From an uncultured Clostridia bacterium (GTDB taxonomy: Bacteria; Bacillota; Clostridia; Peptostreptococcales; Anaerovoracaceae): 10,062 bases of DNA. A program made the translations under genes and the position numbers. The stretch covers positions 1 through 10,062 of the forward strand of contig CAKQNZ010000068.1 of assembly GCA_934255435.1 (NCBI GenBank), written 5' to 3'. Each line of letters opens with the position of its first letter. Positions within the stretch are counted from its first letter, which is position 1. Shown piece after piece: positions 1-7,114 of the stretch. The notes beneath the pieces are model-generated. The model worked only from the letters and a program-made list of their open reading frames with translations, was not told the origin of the DNA and searched no databases.

Positions 1-1466
1 ATGTTGCCGCCGGAAGCAGCTTCAGGGCATACATGTCCGATGGAAGCGCCTCTGCTGGCTCCGCTGAAACGTCCGTCTGTTATCAGCGCTACTGTCTTGT
101 CAAGCTTCATGCCTGCCAGTGCGCTTGTAGGGTTCAACATTTCTCTCATGCCGGGACCGCCCTTAGGACCTTCATATCTGATGACAACAACGTCGCCGTC
201 CACGATCTTGCCGTCGTATATAGCTGCGATAGCATCTTCCTCGCAGTCGAAGACTCTGGCAGGACCGCTGTGTGAAAGCATTTCAGGAGCTACGGCACTT
301 CTCTTTACAACGCAGCCGTCCTGAGCGATATTGCCCCACATGATGGCGATGCCGCCTGTTTCACTGTAAGGTTTGTCTATCGGTCTGATTATGTCGTAAT
401 TCTTTACGTGAGCGCCTTTGATGTTCTCGCCTACAGTTTTTCCTGTAGCTGTGATGAGGCTTTCATCGATAAGGCCTTTTTTGGTCAGCTCGCTGAACAC
501 AGCCGGCAGTCCGCCTGCGTTGTTCAGATCGTGCATATGTGTACCACCTGCCGGAGCCAGGTGACACAGGTTAGGGACTTTAGCGCTGAACTGGTTGAAT
601 ATGTCCAGATTGAGTTCCACGCCTGCCTCATTGGCTATAGCCAGCAGATGCAGCACGCTGTTTGAAGAACAGCCCAGTGCCATGTCGCAGGCAAGAGCGT
701 TTCTGAGTGATTTTTCATTTATTATATCGCGTGCTTTTATATCTTTTTCAACGAGATTCATGATAGCCATACCTGCGTGCTTGGCAAGTCTGATCCTGCC
801 GCTGTCAACTGCAGGGATGGTGCCGTTGCCCGGGAGAGCGATGCCTACCGCTTCTGAAAGGCAGTTCATGCTGTTGGCAGTGTACATGCCTGAACATGAT
901 CCGCAGCCCGGACATACGTTCTGCTCGAACTCGAGGAGTTCGTCATCGTCGATGATATCGGCCTTTCTGGCGCCTACTGCTTCGAACATCTTGGAAAGGC
1001 TGGTCTCTTCGCCGTGTACCAGTCCTGACATCATAGGTCCGCCTGAACATACCACTGCAGGCAGGTTCATTCTTACAGCGGCCATGATCATGCCGGGAAC
1101 TATCTTGTCGCAGTTAGGTACCAGCACCAGACCGTCGAAAGCGTGCGCCATAGCCATGGTCTCCACACTGTCCGCGATGAGCTCTCTGCTGGCGAGACTG
1201 TATTTCATGCCGATATGTCCCATGGCGATACCGTCACATACGCCGATGGACGGAACTTCGATAGGCGTTCCGCCAGCCATCCTTACGCCTGCCTTGACGG
1301 CCTCGGCCACCTTGTCCAGGTGCATATGGCCCGGAACGATCTCGCTCTTGGCGGATACCACTCCGATGAGAGGACGTTCAAGTTCTTCCTTTGTATATCC
1401 CATAGCATAGAAAAGGCTGCGCATAGGCGCTTTCTCAACGCCTTTGGTTACTTTATCACTTCTCAT
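1..1466 (-). CDS. ilvD: Dihydroxy-acid dehydratase (partial, 3' end outside window)
   Basis: IlvD dehydrates 2,3-dihydroxyisovalerate and 2,3-dihydroxy-3-methylvalerate to the 2-keto acids that precede Val/Leu and Ile; it is a cytoplasmic iron-sulfur enzyme of the IlvD/Edd family. The reading frame starts [20 protein letters not shown] and stays open for 488 codons to the window edge, against a usual length of roughly 550-560, so about the last tenth is missing. Family motifs are seen in order: IVPGHMHL (residues 43-50), [16 protein letters not shown] (75-90), [10 protein letters not shown] (93-102), NCDK..PGM (118-125), [10 protein letters not shown] (185-194) and [11 protein letters not shown]. 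The cysteines near residues 77, 119 and 185-191 fit Fe-S ligand positions. The start is preceded by an AAGGAAA ribosome binding site at a slightly long spacing. It is last in the visible ilvBNCD order, after a 226 bp structured spacer that may give it separate control. Family assignment is near certain. Confidence 0.97.
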   Translation of the reverse strand, partial: MRSDKVTKGVEKAPMRSLFYAMGYTKEELERPLIGVVSAKSEIVPGHMHLDKVAEAVKAGVRMAGGTPIEVPSIGVCDGIAMGHIGMKYSLASRELIADSVETMAMAHAFDGLVLVPNCDKIVPGMIMAAVRMNLPAVVCSGGPMMSGLVHGEETSLSKMFEAVGARKADIIDDDELLEFEQNVCPGCGSCSGMYTANSMNCLSEAVGIALPGNGTIPAVDSGRIRLAKHAGMAIMNLVEKDIKARDIINEKSLRNALACDMALGCSSNSVLHLLAIANEAGVELNLDIFNQFSAKVPNLCHLAPAGGTHMHDLNNAGGLPAVFSELTKKGLIDESLITATGKTVGENIKGAHVKNYDIIRPIDKPYSETGGIAIMWGNIAQDGCVVKRSAVAPEMLSHSGPARVFDCEEDAIAAIYDGKIVDGDVVVIRYEGPKGGPGMREMLNPTSALAGMKLDKTVALITDGRFSGASRGASIGHVCPEAASGGN

Positions 1467-1692
1467 ATGTCGTAATTTCCTTTCGGGTGAATGAAAAAAG
1501 CCTGTTCGTGTGTCCGGCTGCAGCGGTACGAAACGGCAGCCGCTCCGCAGACACCAGCCTGCAGTATATCTGCAGGGAGTGCTGGGACCAGCTACCGTAA
1601 CTGTATATCCGTACTACATTGTCAGCCGATCATCGAAGCAGACTTTTTCCTGTATTATTCGTTAATGCTGTTTGCTGTCTATGATGTAAAGA
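1467..1692 (-). promoter_or_regulatory. Structured ilvC-ilvD spacer, candidate leader/attenuator for ilvD
   Basis: This 226 bp gap holds no gene. Read on the minus strand it contains three successive inverted repeats. First is GCTGG/CCAGC (1581-1592). Second is a perfect 7 bp CCTGCAG/CTGCAGG hairpin with a 5-nt loop (1558-1576). Third is a helix joining 1510-1521 to 1536-1542 plus 1550-1554, 12 base pairs with a 7-nt bulge. Just before the ilvD ribosome binding site comes a run of six T (plus-strand A at 1494-1499). An alternative short AGCC/GGCT hairpin directly abutting the T-run would use bases of the third helix, so the two are mutually exclusive. That layout resembles attenuation, but the candidate terminator stem is short (4-5 bp) and no known leader class was recognised. 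The T-box hallmark UGGN bulge is absent despite a GTACCGC 7-mer. Confidence 0.35.
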
Positions 1693-2733
<1,041 letters not shown>

Positions 2734-2740
2734 TTATATC

Positions 2741-3247
2741 TTAATACATGTCTGTACCGGCACTTCTGCTGATACCTGTTATACCTGTACGGCATACTTC
2801 TGAAATATTGTAGCAGCTCATCATGTCCATGAAACCGTCTATTTTGCCGGAGTTTCCTGTAAGCTCGATGATGATGCTTTTCTTGGAAAGATCCACGATC
2901 CTGCCTCTGTAGATGTCCACGATCTCCTTGATGCCTGCACGTTCATTTTTGTCGGCTTCGACTTTCAGCAGAAGAAGCTCTCTGAAAATGCTGTGCTTAG
3001 GCGGGAGTGTGAATATCTTCTTCACGACTTCCAGCTTGGCTGTCTGGGAGAGTATCTGGTGAAGACTCTGTTCTGTGCCGCTGAATACTATGGTTATCCT
3101 TGAAAGAGAAGGATCATTGGTAGTCGAAACGGTAAGAGAGTCTATATTGAATCCACGTCTTCCGAACAGGCTGATGACTCTTGTCAGGACATTGGCCTGG
3201 TTCTCTACCAGTATACTGATAACTTCTCTGCGTATTTCCTTGTCCAT
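2741..3247 (-). CDS. ilvN: Acetolactate synthase small (regulatory) subunit
   Basis: This is the regulatory subunit of acetohydroxyacid synthase; it activates the large subunit and normally confers feedback inhibition by valine or related amino acids. The 168-residue product has the standard two-part layout. An N-terminal ACT domain covers roughly residues 4-80, beginning with the typical ISILVENQANVLTRVISLFGRRGFNIDSLTV pattern (residues 10-40; the effector-binding loop lies here). A C-terminal ALS small-subunit domain follows, with LLLLKVEAD, the RGRIVDLS strand and IIELTGNSGKIDGFM. The start has a strong AAGGAGG ribosome binding site 5 nt upstream, and only 13 bp separate it from the ilvB stop, which indicates translational coupling with the catalytic subunit. 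Also called ilvH in some genomes. Sensitivity to a particular amino acid cannot be deduced from the sequence. Confidence 0.97.
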   Translation of the reverse strand: MDKEIRREVISILVENQANVLTRVISLFGRRGFNIDSLTVSTTNDPSLSRITIVFSGTEQSLHQILSQTAKLEVVKKIFTLPPKHSIFRELLLLKVEADKNERAGIKEIVDIYRGRIVDLSKKSIIIELTGNSGKIDGFMDMMSCYNISEVCRTGITGISRSAGTDMY

Positions 3248-3260
3248 GATTACCTCCTTC

Positions 3261-4922
3261 TTAGCCTATTATCATATCTTCGACTGTACCGCCGCCAGGG
3301 ATCATAGGAAGAACACGTTCTTCTCTGGATATAGCACAGTCTATCCACACAGGCCCCTTTTCATTGAGGGCTTTCTTGAAGACTTCCTCGAACTCCTGAG
3401 GAGTCGATGCTGAGAACCCCTTTGCACCGAAAGCCTCGGCCAGTTTAGGGAAGTTTGTCTTTCTTTCAGGTGTGGTGGACGCATATCTCTTGTTGTAGAA
3501 TGCTGTCTGCCACTGATATACCATACCCAGTACTCTGTTGTTCATGATAACGGTTATGATAGGAAGCTCCTGGCTGACTGCAGTGCATGCTTCGTTGAGG
3601 TTCATATGGAACGAACCGTCGCCTGTGAAGTGGATGACTCTCTTGTCGGGGCATCCGATCTGAGCTCCGATAGCAGCACCGTATCCGAATCCCATCGTGC
3701 CGAGACCGCCGCTTGTGATGAAGTTCTGAGTCTTCTCATGCTTCACATACTGTGCAGCCCACATCTGATGCTGACCTACGTCTGTGACATACACTGTCTC
3801 TTTGTCTGTGAGGTCGCATACTGCATGGACTATCTCGTCAGGATGGAGCTGAGCCTCCTGGCACTTGACGTCGCCTGTACGCTTCTTCCACTCTGTGGAA
3901 ATGGAGATCCAGTCACTGTGATCCTTTTTCTTGATGTGCGGCAGCAGCTGCTGGAGAAATTCCTTCACGTCTGCTGTCACGCCGAGATCTACCAGGACGT
4001 TCTTGTTGATCTCGCTGGTATCTATATCTATCTGCACTTTCTGTGCGTTCCTTGCGAATTTTTTAGGGTTGAGGGCAACTCTGTCGCTGAACCTTGCACC
4101 AAGGGCAACAACAAGGTCTGCTCTGTCTACGGCTTTGTTTGCTGCGATGCTGCCGTGCATACCCAGAAGTCCCAGGCTCCTGTGATTGTCATATCCGACG
4201 ATACCGGCAGCCATGAGTGTGTAGGCTGCAGGGATGTCAGCTATCTCCATGAGCTTGTTGACTTCTTCGCCTGCTTTTGATGATGCCACGCCACCGCCTA
4301 TGTAAAGGACAGGTTTCTGTGCTGCGTTTATCATGGCAGCAACGTCCTTGACCTCTTTCTCGGTGAATACCGGATGAGGATTGAGGGGCAGAGGCTCCTG
4401 CGGAGTATATGATATCTTCTCTGCAGTGACATCTTTTGTTATATCGATGAGGACAGGACCCTTCCTGTCGCTGTTGGCGATCCTGAAAGCGTTTCTCAGT
4501 GCGTCTGCCAGGTCTTCGATCTTGTTGACGAAGAATGTATGTTTTGTCACGGGCATCGTGACACCTGTGATGCAGATCTCCTGGAAAGCATCTCTGCCGA
4601 TAAGGCTGTCCGGTACATTGGCTGTGATCGCTATCATAGGTATGCTGTCCATGAATGCGGTAGCTATGCCGGTCACAAGATTAGTAGCTCCCGGGCCGCT
4701 TGTAGCGAAAACAACACCTGTCTTGCCTGTAGCTCTGTAATAGCCGTCAGCTGCATGAGCCGCACCCTGTTCATGTGCAGTCAGTACATGCTTGATCCTG
4801 TCTCTGTATTCATACAGAGTATCATATAGATTCAGAGCCGTACCTCCCGGATAACCGAACACTGTGTCGACACCATGTTCAAGTAAGATTTCCGCAACCA
4901 GCTGTGATCCTGTTACTCTCAT
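3261..4922 (-). CDS. ilvB: Acetolactate synthase large (catalytic) subunit
   Basis: This thiamine diphosphate enzyme condenses pyruvate with pyruvate or 2-ketobutyrate to give 2-acetolactate or 2-aceto-2-hydroxybutyrate, the committed step of Ile/Val/Leu synthesis. The 553-residue protein has the three-domain ThDP layout. The N-terminal pyrimidine-binding domain carries FGYPGGTALNLYD (22-34) and the catalytic glutamate E51 in HEQGAAHAADGY. A central FAD/DHS-like domain contains YIGGGV and ALGARFSDRV. The C-terminal PP domain carries the ThDP/Mg motif GDGS (434-437) ending in MNN (460-462), followed by LGMVYQWQ typical of anabolic AHAS. Presence of the FAD-region motifs, QWQ and the adjacent ilvN argue against a catabolic AlsS-type enzyme. 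The start has an AGGAGG ribosome binding site 7 nt upstream. It is the first gene of the ilvBNC(D) unit. Confidence 0.98.
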   Translation of the reverse strand: MRVTGSQLVAEILLEHGVDTVFGYPGGTALNLYDTLYEYRDRIKHVLTAHEQGAAHAADGYYRATGKTGVVFATSGPGATNLVTGIATAFMDSIPMIAITANVPDSLIGRDAFQEICITGVTMPVTKHTFFVNKIEDLADALRNAFRIANSDRKGPVLIDITKDVTAEKISYTPQEPLPLNPHPVFTEKEVKDVAAMINAAQKPVLYIGGGVASSKAGEEVNKLMEIADIPAAYTLMAAGIVGYDNHRSLGLLGMHGSIAANKAVDRADLVVALGARFSDRVALNPKKFARNAQKVQIDIDTSEINKNVLVDLGVTADVKEFLQQLLPHIKKKDHSDWISISTEWKKRTGDVKCQEAQLHPDEIVHAVCDLTDKETVYVTDVGQHQMWAAQYVKHEKTQNFITSGGLGTMGFGYGAAIGAQIGCPDKRVIHFTGDGSFHMNLNEACTAVSQELPIITVIMNNRVLGMVYQWQTAFYNKRYASTTPERKTNFPKLAEAFGAKGFSASTPQEFEEVFKKALNEKGPVWIDCAISREERVLPMIPGGGTVEDMIIG

Positions 4923-4953
4923 TTTTACCTCCTGAAATACTTCGAATATTGTA

Positions 4954-4980
4954 CCTGACTGTCGAAAACAGTTCCTCAGG
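4954..4980 (-). promoter_or_regulatory. Hairpin in the ilvB 5' leader
   Basis: In the short ilvB leader (about 65 nt), ACTGT and ACAGT (4968-4972 and 4958-4962) form a 5 bp stem extended by CCTG/CAGG with a bulge. There is no U-run after it, so it is not a terminator. It may affect mRNA stability or translation, or may be incidental. Confidence 0.3.
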
Positions 4981-4994
4981 CACCGTCAACAACT

Positions 4995-5022
4995 ATTATA
5001 GCCTGTTGAAATAGAAAATCAA
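4995..5022 (-). promoter_or_regulatory. Predicted ilvB promoter
   Basis: On the minus strand a consensus -10 TATAAT (plus-strand 4995-5000) lies 16 bp from a -35 TTGATT (5017-5022). Transcription would begin near 4988, giving a leader of about 65 nt before ilvB. No T-box or leader-peptide signature is seen in that leader. Assignment rests on the consensus match and position. Confidence 0.7.
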
Positions 5023-5026
5023 CAGG
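5002..5026. promoter_or_regulatory. Perfect inverted repeat overlapping the ilvB promoter, operator candidate
   Basis: CCTGTTGA (5002-5009) and TCAACAGG (5019-5026) are a perfect 8 bp inverted repeat with a 9 bp spacer. The arms cover the -35 and the part of the spacer next to the -10 of the ilvB promoter, so a dimeric protein bound there would occlude RNA polymerase. No regulator family could be assigned. The spacing (17 bp between equivalent positions) would put the half-sites on roughly the same or adjacent DNA faces. Confidence 0.45.
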
Positions 5027-5067
5027 TTTTACAAAAAAATACGCAAATTTTGTGAATGACTACAAAG

Positions 5068-5082
5068 AATTTTCAAAAAAAT
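5068..5082. promoter_or_regulatory. CodY-box-like sequence upstream of ilvB
   Basis: AATTTTCAAAAAAAT matches the published CodY consensus AATTTTCWGAAAATT at 13 of 15 positions. CodY commonly represses ilv operons in Bacillota in response to branched-chain amino acids and GTP. The site lies about 45 bp upstream of the -35. The region is very AT-rich, so a chance match is quite possible, and no codY gene is visible here. Confidence 0.3.
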
Positions 5083-5281
5083 AGTTTTTGAAAACAGTTA
5101 TATAGATAAAAATGGAAATGGAGTAAAAATAAGCAAATATAGCATGGCTTTTGATACTGATTCAGAGCATAAAGGGCGTGACACGGCAGGCGTGATGGCT
5201 ACGAGTGGAAACGGTTCCGGCAGGGTGTTCCGGATACAGTCTTATTCAGGTACAGGAAAATCGGTCTCAGATATTTTACAT
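5083..5281. other. Gene-free stretch upstream of the ilvB control region
   Basis: No gene could be supported here. A 72-codon plus-strand frame starting at 5144 lacks a ribosome binding site at usable distance, runs through the terminator of the neighbouring minus-strand gene and resembles no family I recognise. The only notable element is GAAAACAGTT at 5090-5099, which is repeated exactly at 4964-4973 on the other side of the ilvB promoter. Confidence 0.5.
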
Positions 5282-5318
5282 AAAAAATACGGCACAGTAT
5301 CGATGTATATCTGTGCCG
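5282..5318 (-). terminator. Intrinsic terminator after the NimA-like gene
   Basis: CGGCACAG (5290-5297) and CTGTGCCG (5311-5318) form a perfect 8 bp GC-rich stem, followed on the minus strand by a T-rich tract with six consecutive T (plus-strand A at 5282-5287). It begins 17 bp past the stop codon of the flavoprotein gene and should insulate the ilv operon from read-through. Confidence 0.85.
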
Positions 5319-5334
5319 CAGTGTTCATGGCTGG

Positions 5335-5802
5335 TCATACGCCGGCTTTGCCTGTGATATGATCGATCGTGAGTTCAGCCATATAAATATCGTTTATAGA
5401 TGAGTCAAGATATTTACTGCCGTTTTCTTCGTGACCTCGTGAGTATTTGTCGATTATGTATCCGTGGATCTTTCTCATTTCGGCAGGATCATCAACGAGT
5501 CTTACTTTTCCGAAAGCGATGACGCTGACGTAAAGCGTATTGAAGTCTTCGGGGATTATATTGTCCTGAGCTGTAACGGTGAAAGAAACGCAAGGGTCTT
5601 TTTTCAGAAGATCGACTTTGTATCCTTCTTTTGAGCAATGGAAATAGATCCGCCCTTCGGTATATGCGTAGCTGACAGGCACTCCATATGGATAGCCGTT
5701 GTCTCCGTTGATGCAGAGTACTCCGTTTGTACAGCTTTTCATTATCTTATCTACTTCGACAGCATCCAGCTGCTGATCTTTCAGTCTCATTTCTCTGAAC
5801 AT
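5335..5802 (-). CDS. Pyridoxamine 5'-phosphate oxidase family protein (NimA-like, FMN-binding split barrel)
   Basis: The 155-residue product resembles the small NimA-like branch of the PNPOx superfamily, which bind FMN or a related cofactor in a dimeric split barrel; some members reduce nitroimidazoles, but most have no known substrate. Seen features are the opening MRLKDQQ and EVDKIMKSCTNGVLCIN (residues 5-32), the YPYGVPVSYAYTEGRIYFHCSKEGYKVDLLKKDPCVSFTV core (37-76), the FGKVRLVDDPAEM segment (97-109) and the C-terminal YMAELTIDHITGK (140-152), all in the expected order for a complete protein. The start is set by an AAAGGAG ribosome binding site 6 nt upstream; a second ATG four codons later is less well placed. 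It has its own promoter and a strong terminator, so it is probably monocistronic. No direct link to branched-chain amino acid synthesis is evident. Function beyond flavoprotein fold is not assignable. Confidence 0.85.
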   Translation of the reverse strand: MFREMRLKDQQLDAVEVDKIMKSCTNGVLCINGDNGYPYGVPVSYAYTEGRIYFHCSKEGYKVDLLKKDPCVSFTVTAQDNIIPEDFNTLYVSVIAFGKVRLVDDPAEMRKIHGYIIDKYSRGHEENGSKYLDSSINDIYMAELTIDHITGKAGV

Positions 5803-5872
5803 GATAAACTCCTTTTTTCACTTGTTGAATTTTCGTTAAACTCAAAACATTCAGTCAATAACGTCTTATATC

Positions 5873-5901
5873 ATTATAATAGACATCGGATGTGAAAACA
5901 A
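5873..5901 (-). promoter_or_regulatory. Predicted promoter of the NimA-like gene
   Basis: On the minus strand TTGTTT (5896-5901) and a consensus TATAAT (5873-5878) are separated by 17 bp, about 70 bp upstream of the flavoprotein start and just after the end of the regulator gene. This suggests separate transcription from the regulator, although no terminator is seen between the two. Confidence 0.55.
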
Positions 5902-5915
5902 GGCTGAAGTATGGA

Positions 5916-6293
5916 CTATTTTTGTTTGTTGAACACGATGCTGTCTGCACAGATCTGTGCTATCTCTTCCATGCACTGCAGCTGGTTCGTGGTACATTCG
6001 CTGAGGGTGGCGAGGATATCGTTGTTGATGCGTGTGCGCTTTTCATCTTCGGCAATTTCCTGCTCTTCGCCCTCCAGGATATATTCTGCACTGACGCCAA
6101 GCGCCTGCTTGAGTCTCAGCAGTGTGCCGACAGATATGCCACGGCTGCCGTACTCTATTTCGGCTAAAGATTTGTCTGTCACCGATATGCGTCTGGCAAG
6201 CTCTTCTCTTGACACATGTATCTGTTCTCTGCGTTTCCTTATATTGGAGCCGATGAGATTGTTGTCCGGATCTTTTAGTGTGAACTCCTTCAT
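5916..6293 (-). CDS. XRE-family helix-turn-helix transcriptional regulator
   Basis: The 125-residue protein has a single Cro/C1-type DNA-binding domain at about residues 12-73: IGSNIRKRREQIHVSREELARRISVTDKSLAEIEYGSR, then a helix LLRLKQALGVSAEYIL. The turn with positioning helix SREELARRISV (28-38) and recognition helix around TDKSLAEIEYGS (39-50) fits the family. The C-terminal 50 residues are acidic then helical and match no sensor domain I recognise. The start is chosen at MKEFTLKDPD because AAAGGA stands 6-9 nt before it; an upstream in-frame ATG at 6344 has no ribosome binding site. Targets are unknown. Its position between the NimA-like gene and the leu T-box promoter makes autoregulation or control of a neighbour possible, but this is inference. 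Confidence 0.88.
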   Translation of the reverse strand: MKEFTLKDPDNNLIGSNIRKRREQIHVSREELARRISVTDKSLAEIEYGSRGISVGTLLRLKQALGVSAEYILEGEEQEIAEDEKRTRINNDILATLSECTTNQLQCMEEIAQICADSIVFNKQK

Positions 6294-6311
6294 GACCTGT
6301 CCTTTCTTTGA

Positions 6312-6332
6312 ATATGGTTTGTGATATGGTTT
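6312..6332. repeat. Direct repeat upstream of the XRE regulator gene, operator candidate
   Basis: ATATGGTTT occurs twice (6312-6320 and 6324-6332), separated by GTG, a 12 bp period. It sits 18-40 bp upstream of the regulator start codon, where an autoregulatory site would be expected. Regulators of this family more often use inverted repeats, so the assignment is weak. Confidence 0.3.
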
Positions 6333-6479
6333 AAATCTATACAAAAGACATGATGCAGATCACTGCTGGTAAGTGGTTTGGCATGAACTGAAAGGGAAAG
6401 ACAGGCGGCGGACATCATGATACCGCAGCCGGAAAGTGATCGGCGCAGTTCTGCGTGAAGACACACTGTAAAAAATCTG

Positions 6480-6508
6480 TTGACATGGATAATGCAAAAC
6501 AATATAAT
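6480..6508 (+). promoter_or_regulatory. leuA operon promoter, perfect sigma-70/sigma-A consensus
   Basis: TTGACA (6480-6485), a 17 bp spacer and TATAAT (6503-6508) match the consensus exactly. Transcription should start near 6515, just ahead of the T-box leader. Such a strong promoter fits control exercised mainly by downstream attenuation. Confidence 0.92.
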
Positions 6509-6514
6509 GGAATT

Positions 6515-6776
6515 CAGCAGGATAAATAAAGATGCGATGAACGGAATAAGTTCAGTGGAACTATCACAGAGAGCAGTCGGCCGGTGCGAGACTGTATACG
6601 AAACTGAATGTCTCACCCGGGAGCAGAAGACCTTTAAGTGGATATGTGATTCTGCCGTCAGGCAGCGGCATCAGGCATACAGCAAGTAGTATCAGCAGCC
6701 GAAACAGCATATCAATAAGAGTGGTACCGCGGAAGCTTATGCCTTCGTCTCTTAGTCTGAGATGAAGGCTTTTTTT
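6515..6776 (+). ncRNA. T-box riboswitch leader of leuA, probable leucine specificity
   Basis: A T-box leader senses uncharged tRNA and permits transcription when the cognate amino acid is scarce. The T-box core AGAGTGGTACCGCG (6718-6731) is present with the bulge TGGT (6722-6725), complementary to a tRNA 3' ACCA end. Stem I is supported by the apical helix CAGTC/GACTG (6574-6578 with 6590-6594) closing a loop with the conserved CCGGTG, and by TTCAGT/ACTGAA (6551-6556 with 6603-6608). Just after GAAT comes the probable specifier CTC (6612-6614) followed by A, a Leu codon that fits the gene downstream. GTC (Val) one register earlier is a less likely reading. A small hairpin CTGCC/GGCAG (6652-6665) fits stem III. 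The antiterminator pairs AAGAG (6717-6721) with CTCTT (6749-6753), exclusive with the terminator. Confidence 0.95.
6741..6776 (+). terminator. T-box regulated intrinsic terminator
   Basis: GCCTTCGTCTC (6741-6751) pairs with GAGATGAAGGC (6759-6769) in an 11 bp stem with one G-U pair and a 7-nt loop, followed by seven T. Its 5' arm overlaps the 3' half of the T-box antiterminator, which gives the expected switch. Confidence 0.93.
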
Positions 6777-6782
6777 CATAAC

Positions 6783-6823
6783 GTAGGAAATATCTCCTCC
6801 GGAGATATTTCCGGAGTTTCAAC
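6783..6823 (+). repeat. Palindromic repeat, copy 1
   Basis: This begins GTAGGAAATATC and ends GATATTTCCGGAGTTTCAAC. Its core is a perfect 12 bp inverted repeat, GGAAATATCTCC and GGAGATATTTCC (6786-6797 and 6801-6812), with a 3-nt loop. It is in the same orientation as copy 2 at 7077-7114. Confidence 0.85.
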
Positions 6824-6925
6824 GCTCACTGTGCTCGCTCCTACGGCTTCGCCTGCGCTTGGAGATCCTATCCCCAAATCTGCGATTTGGTGGAAGGTCC
6901 CATGCGAGAGTTCCCCGGCTTTAGC

Positions 6926-6952
6926 CGGAGAGGGACTTACCGCTCCGTTTTT
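6926..6952 (+). terminator. Candidate second terminator upstream of leuA
   Basis: CGGAG (6926-6930) pairs with CTCCG (6943-6947); after one A-G mismatch GG pairs with CC, closing a 6-nt loop, and five T follow immediately. The 5' arm shares three bases with the CCGGCT/AGCCGG hairpin (6915-6928), so the two structures exclude each other. The terminator is moderate in strength and its use is unproven. Confidence 0.35.
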
Positions 6953-7076
6953 CCACGCGGATCGCCGATGGCTCTCCGGGAAAAAAGGCAACAAAGCACA
7001 TTAAATGCATTGCTGTACAGCAGCAATATGTGTGCAAAGGGAGCTTTGCTCACGTCTTGCACACTTTCTTTATTAT

Positions 7077-7114
7077 GTAGGAAATATCGTTTTCGATATT
7101 TCCGGAATATCAAC
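7077..7114 (+). repeat. Palindromic repeat, copy 2
   Basis: This begins GTAGGAAATATC and ends GATATTTCCGGAATATCAAC, with a perfect 10 bp inverted repeat, GGAAATATCG and CGATATTTCC (7080-7089 and 7094-7103), around a TTTT loop. Outside the loop it matches copy 1 at 30 of 32 positions, while the stem tip differs but remains paired. Confidence 0.85.

Noticed and set aside
595..1410. 271-codon plus-strand open frame
   Set aside because: Lies wholly antisense to ilvD, whose protein motifs are clear; composition is the typical shadow of a codon-biased gene and resembles no family.
1510..1535. Possible second T-box before ilvD (GTACCGC 7-mer on the minus strand)
   Set aside because: The essential UGGN bulge is missing, and no stem I or specifier was found upstream.
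3606..4280. 224-codon plus-strand open frame, cysteine-rich
   Set aside because: Antisense to ilvB; cysteine richness comes from reverse-reading Ala/Thr codons; no ribosome binding site.
5144..5362. 72-codon plus-strand open frame upstream of ilvB
   Set aside because: Nearest GGAG is over 20 nt upstream, and the frame crosses the terminator and the 3' end of the flavoprotein gene.
6290..6616. 108-codon minus-strand open frame over the leu promoter and T-box
   Set aside because: Runs through a perfect promoter and structured leader, overlaps the regulator start and has no family resemblance.
6776..6994. 72-codon minus-strand open frame in the repeat block
   Set aside because: Built from hairpin repeats and has no ribosome binding site; likely a frame open by chance in repeated DNA. 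A search for copies would settle it.
6783..7114. CRISPR array
   Set aside because: Only two repeat copies 250+ bp apart, strongly palindromic, with no regular spacers and no cas genes.
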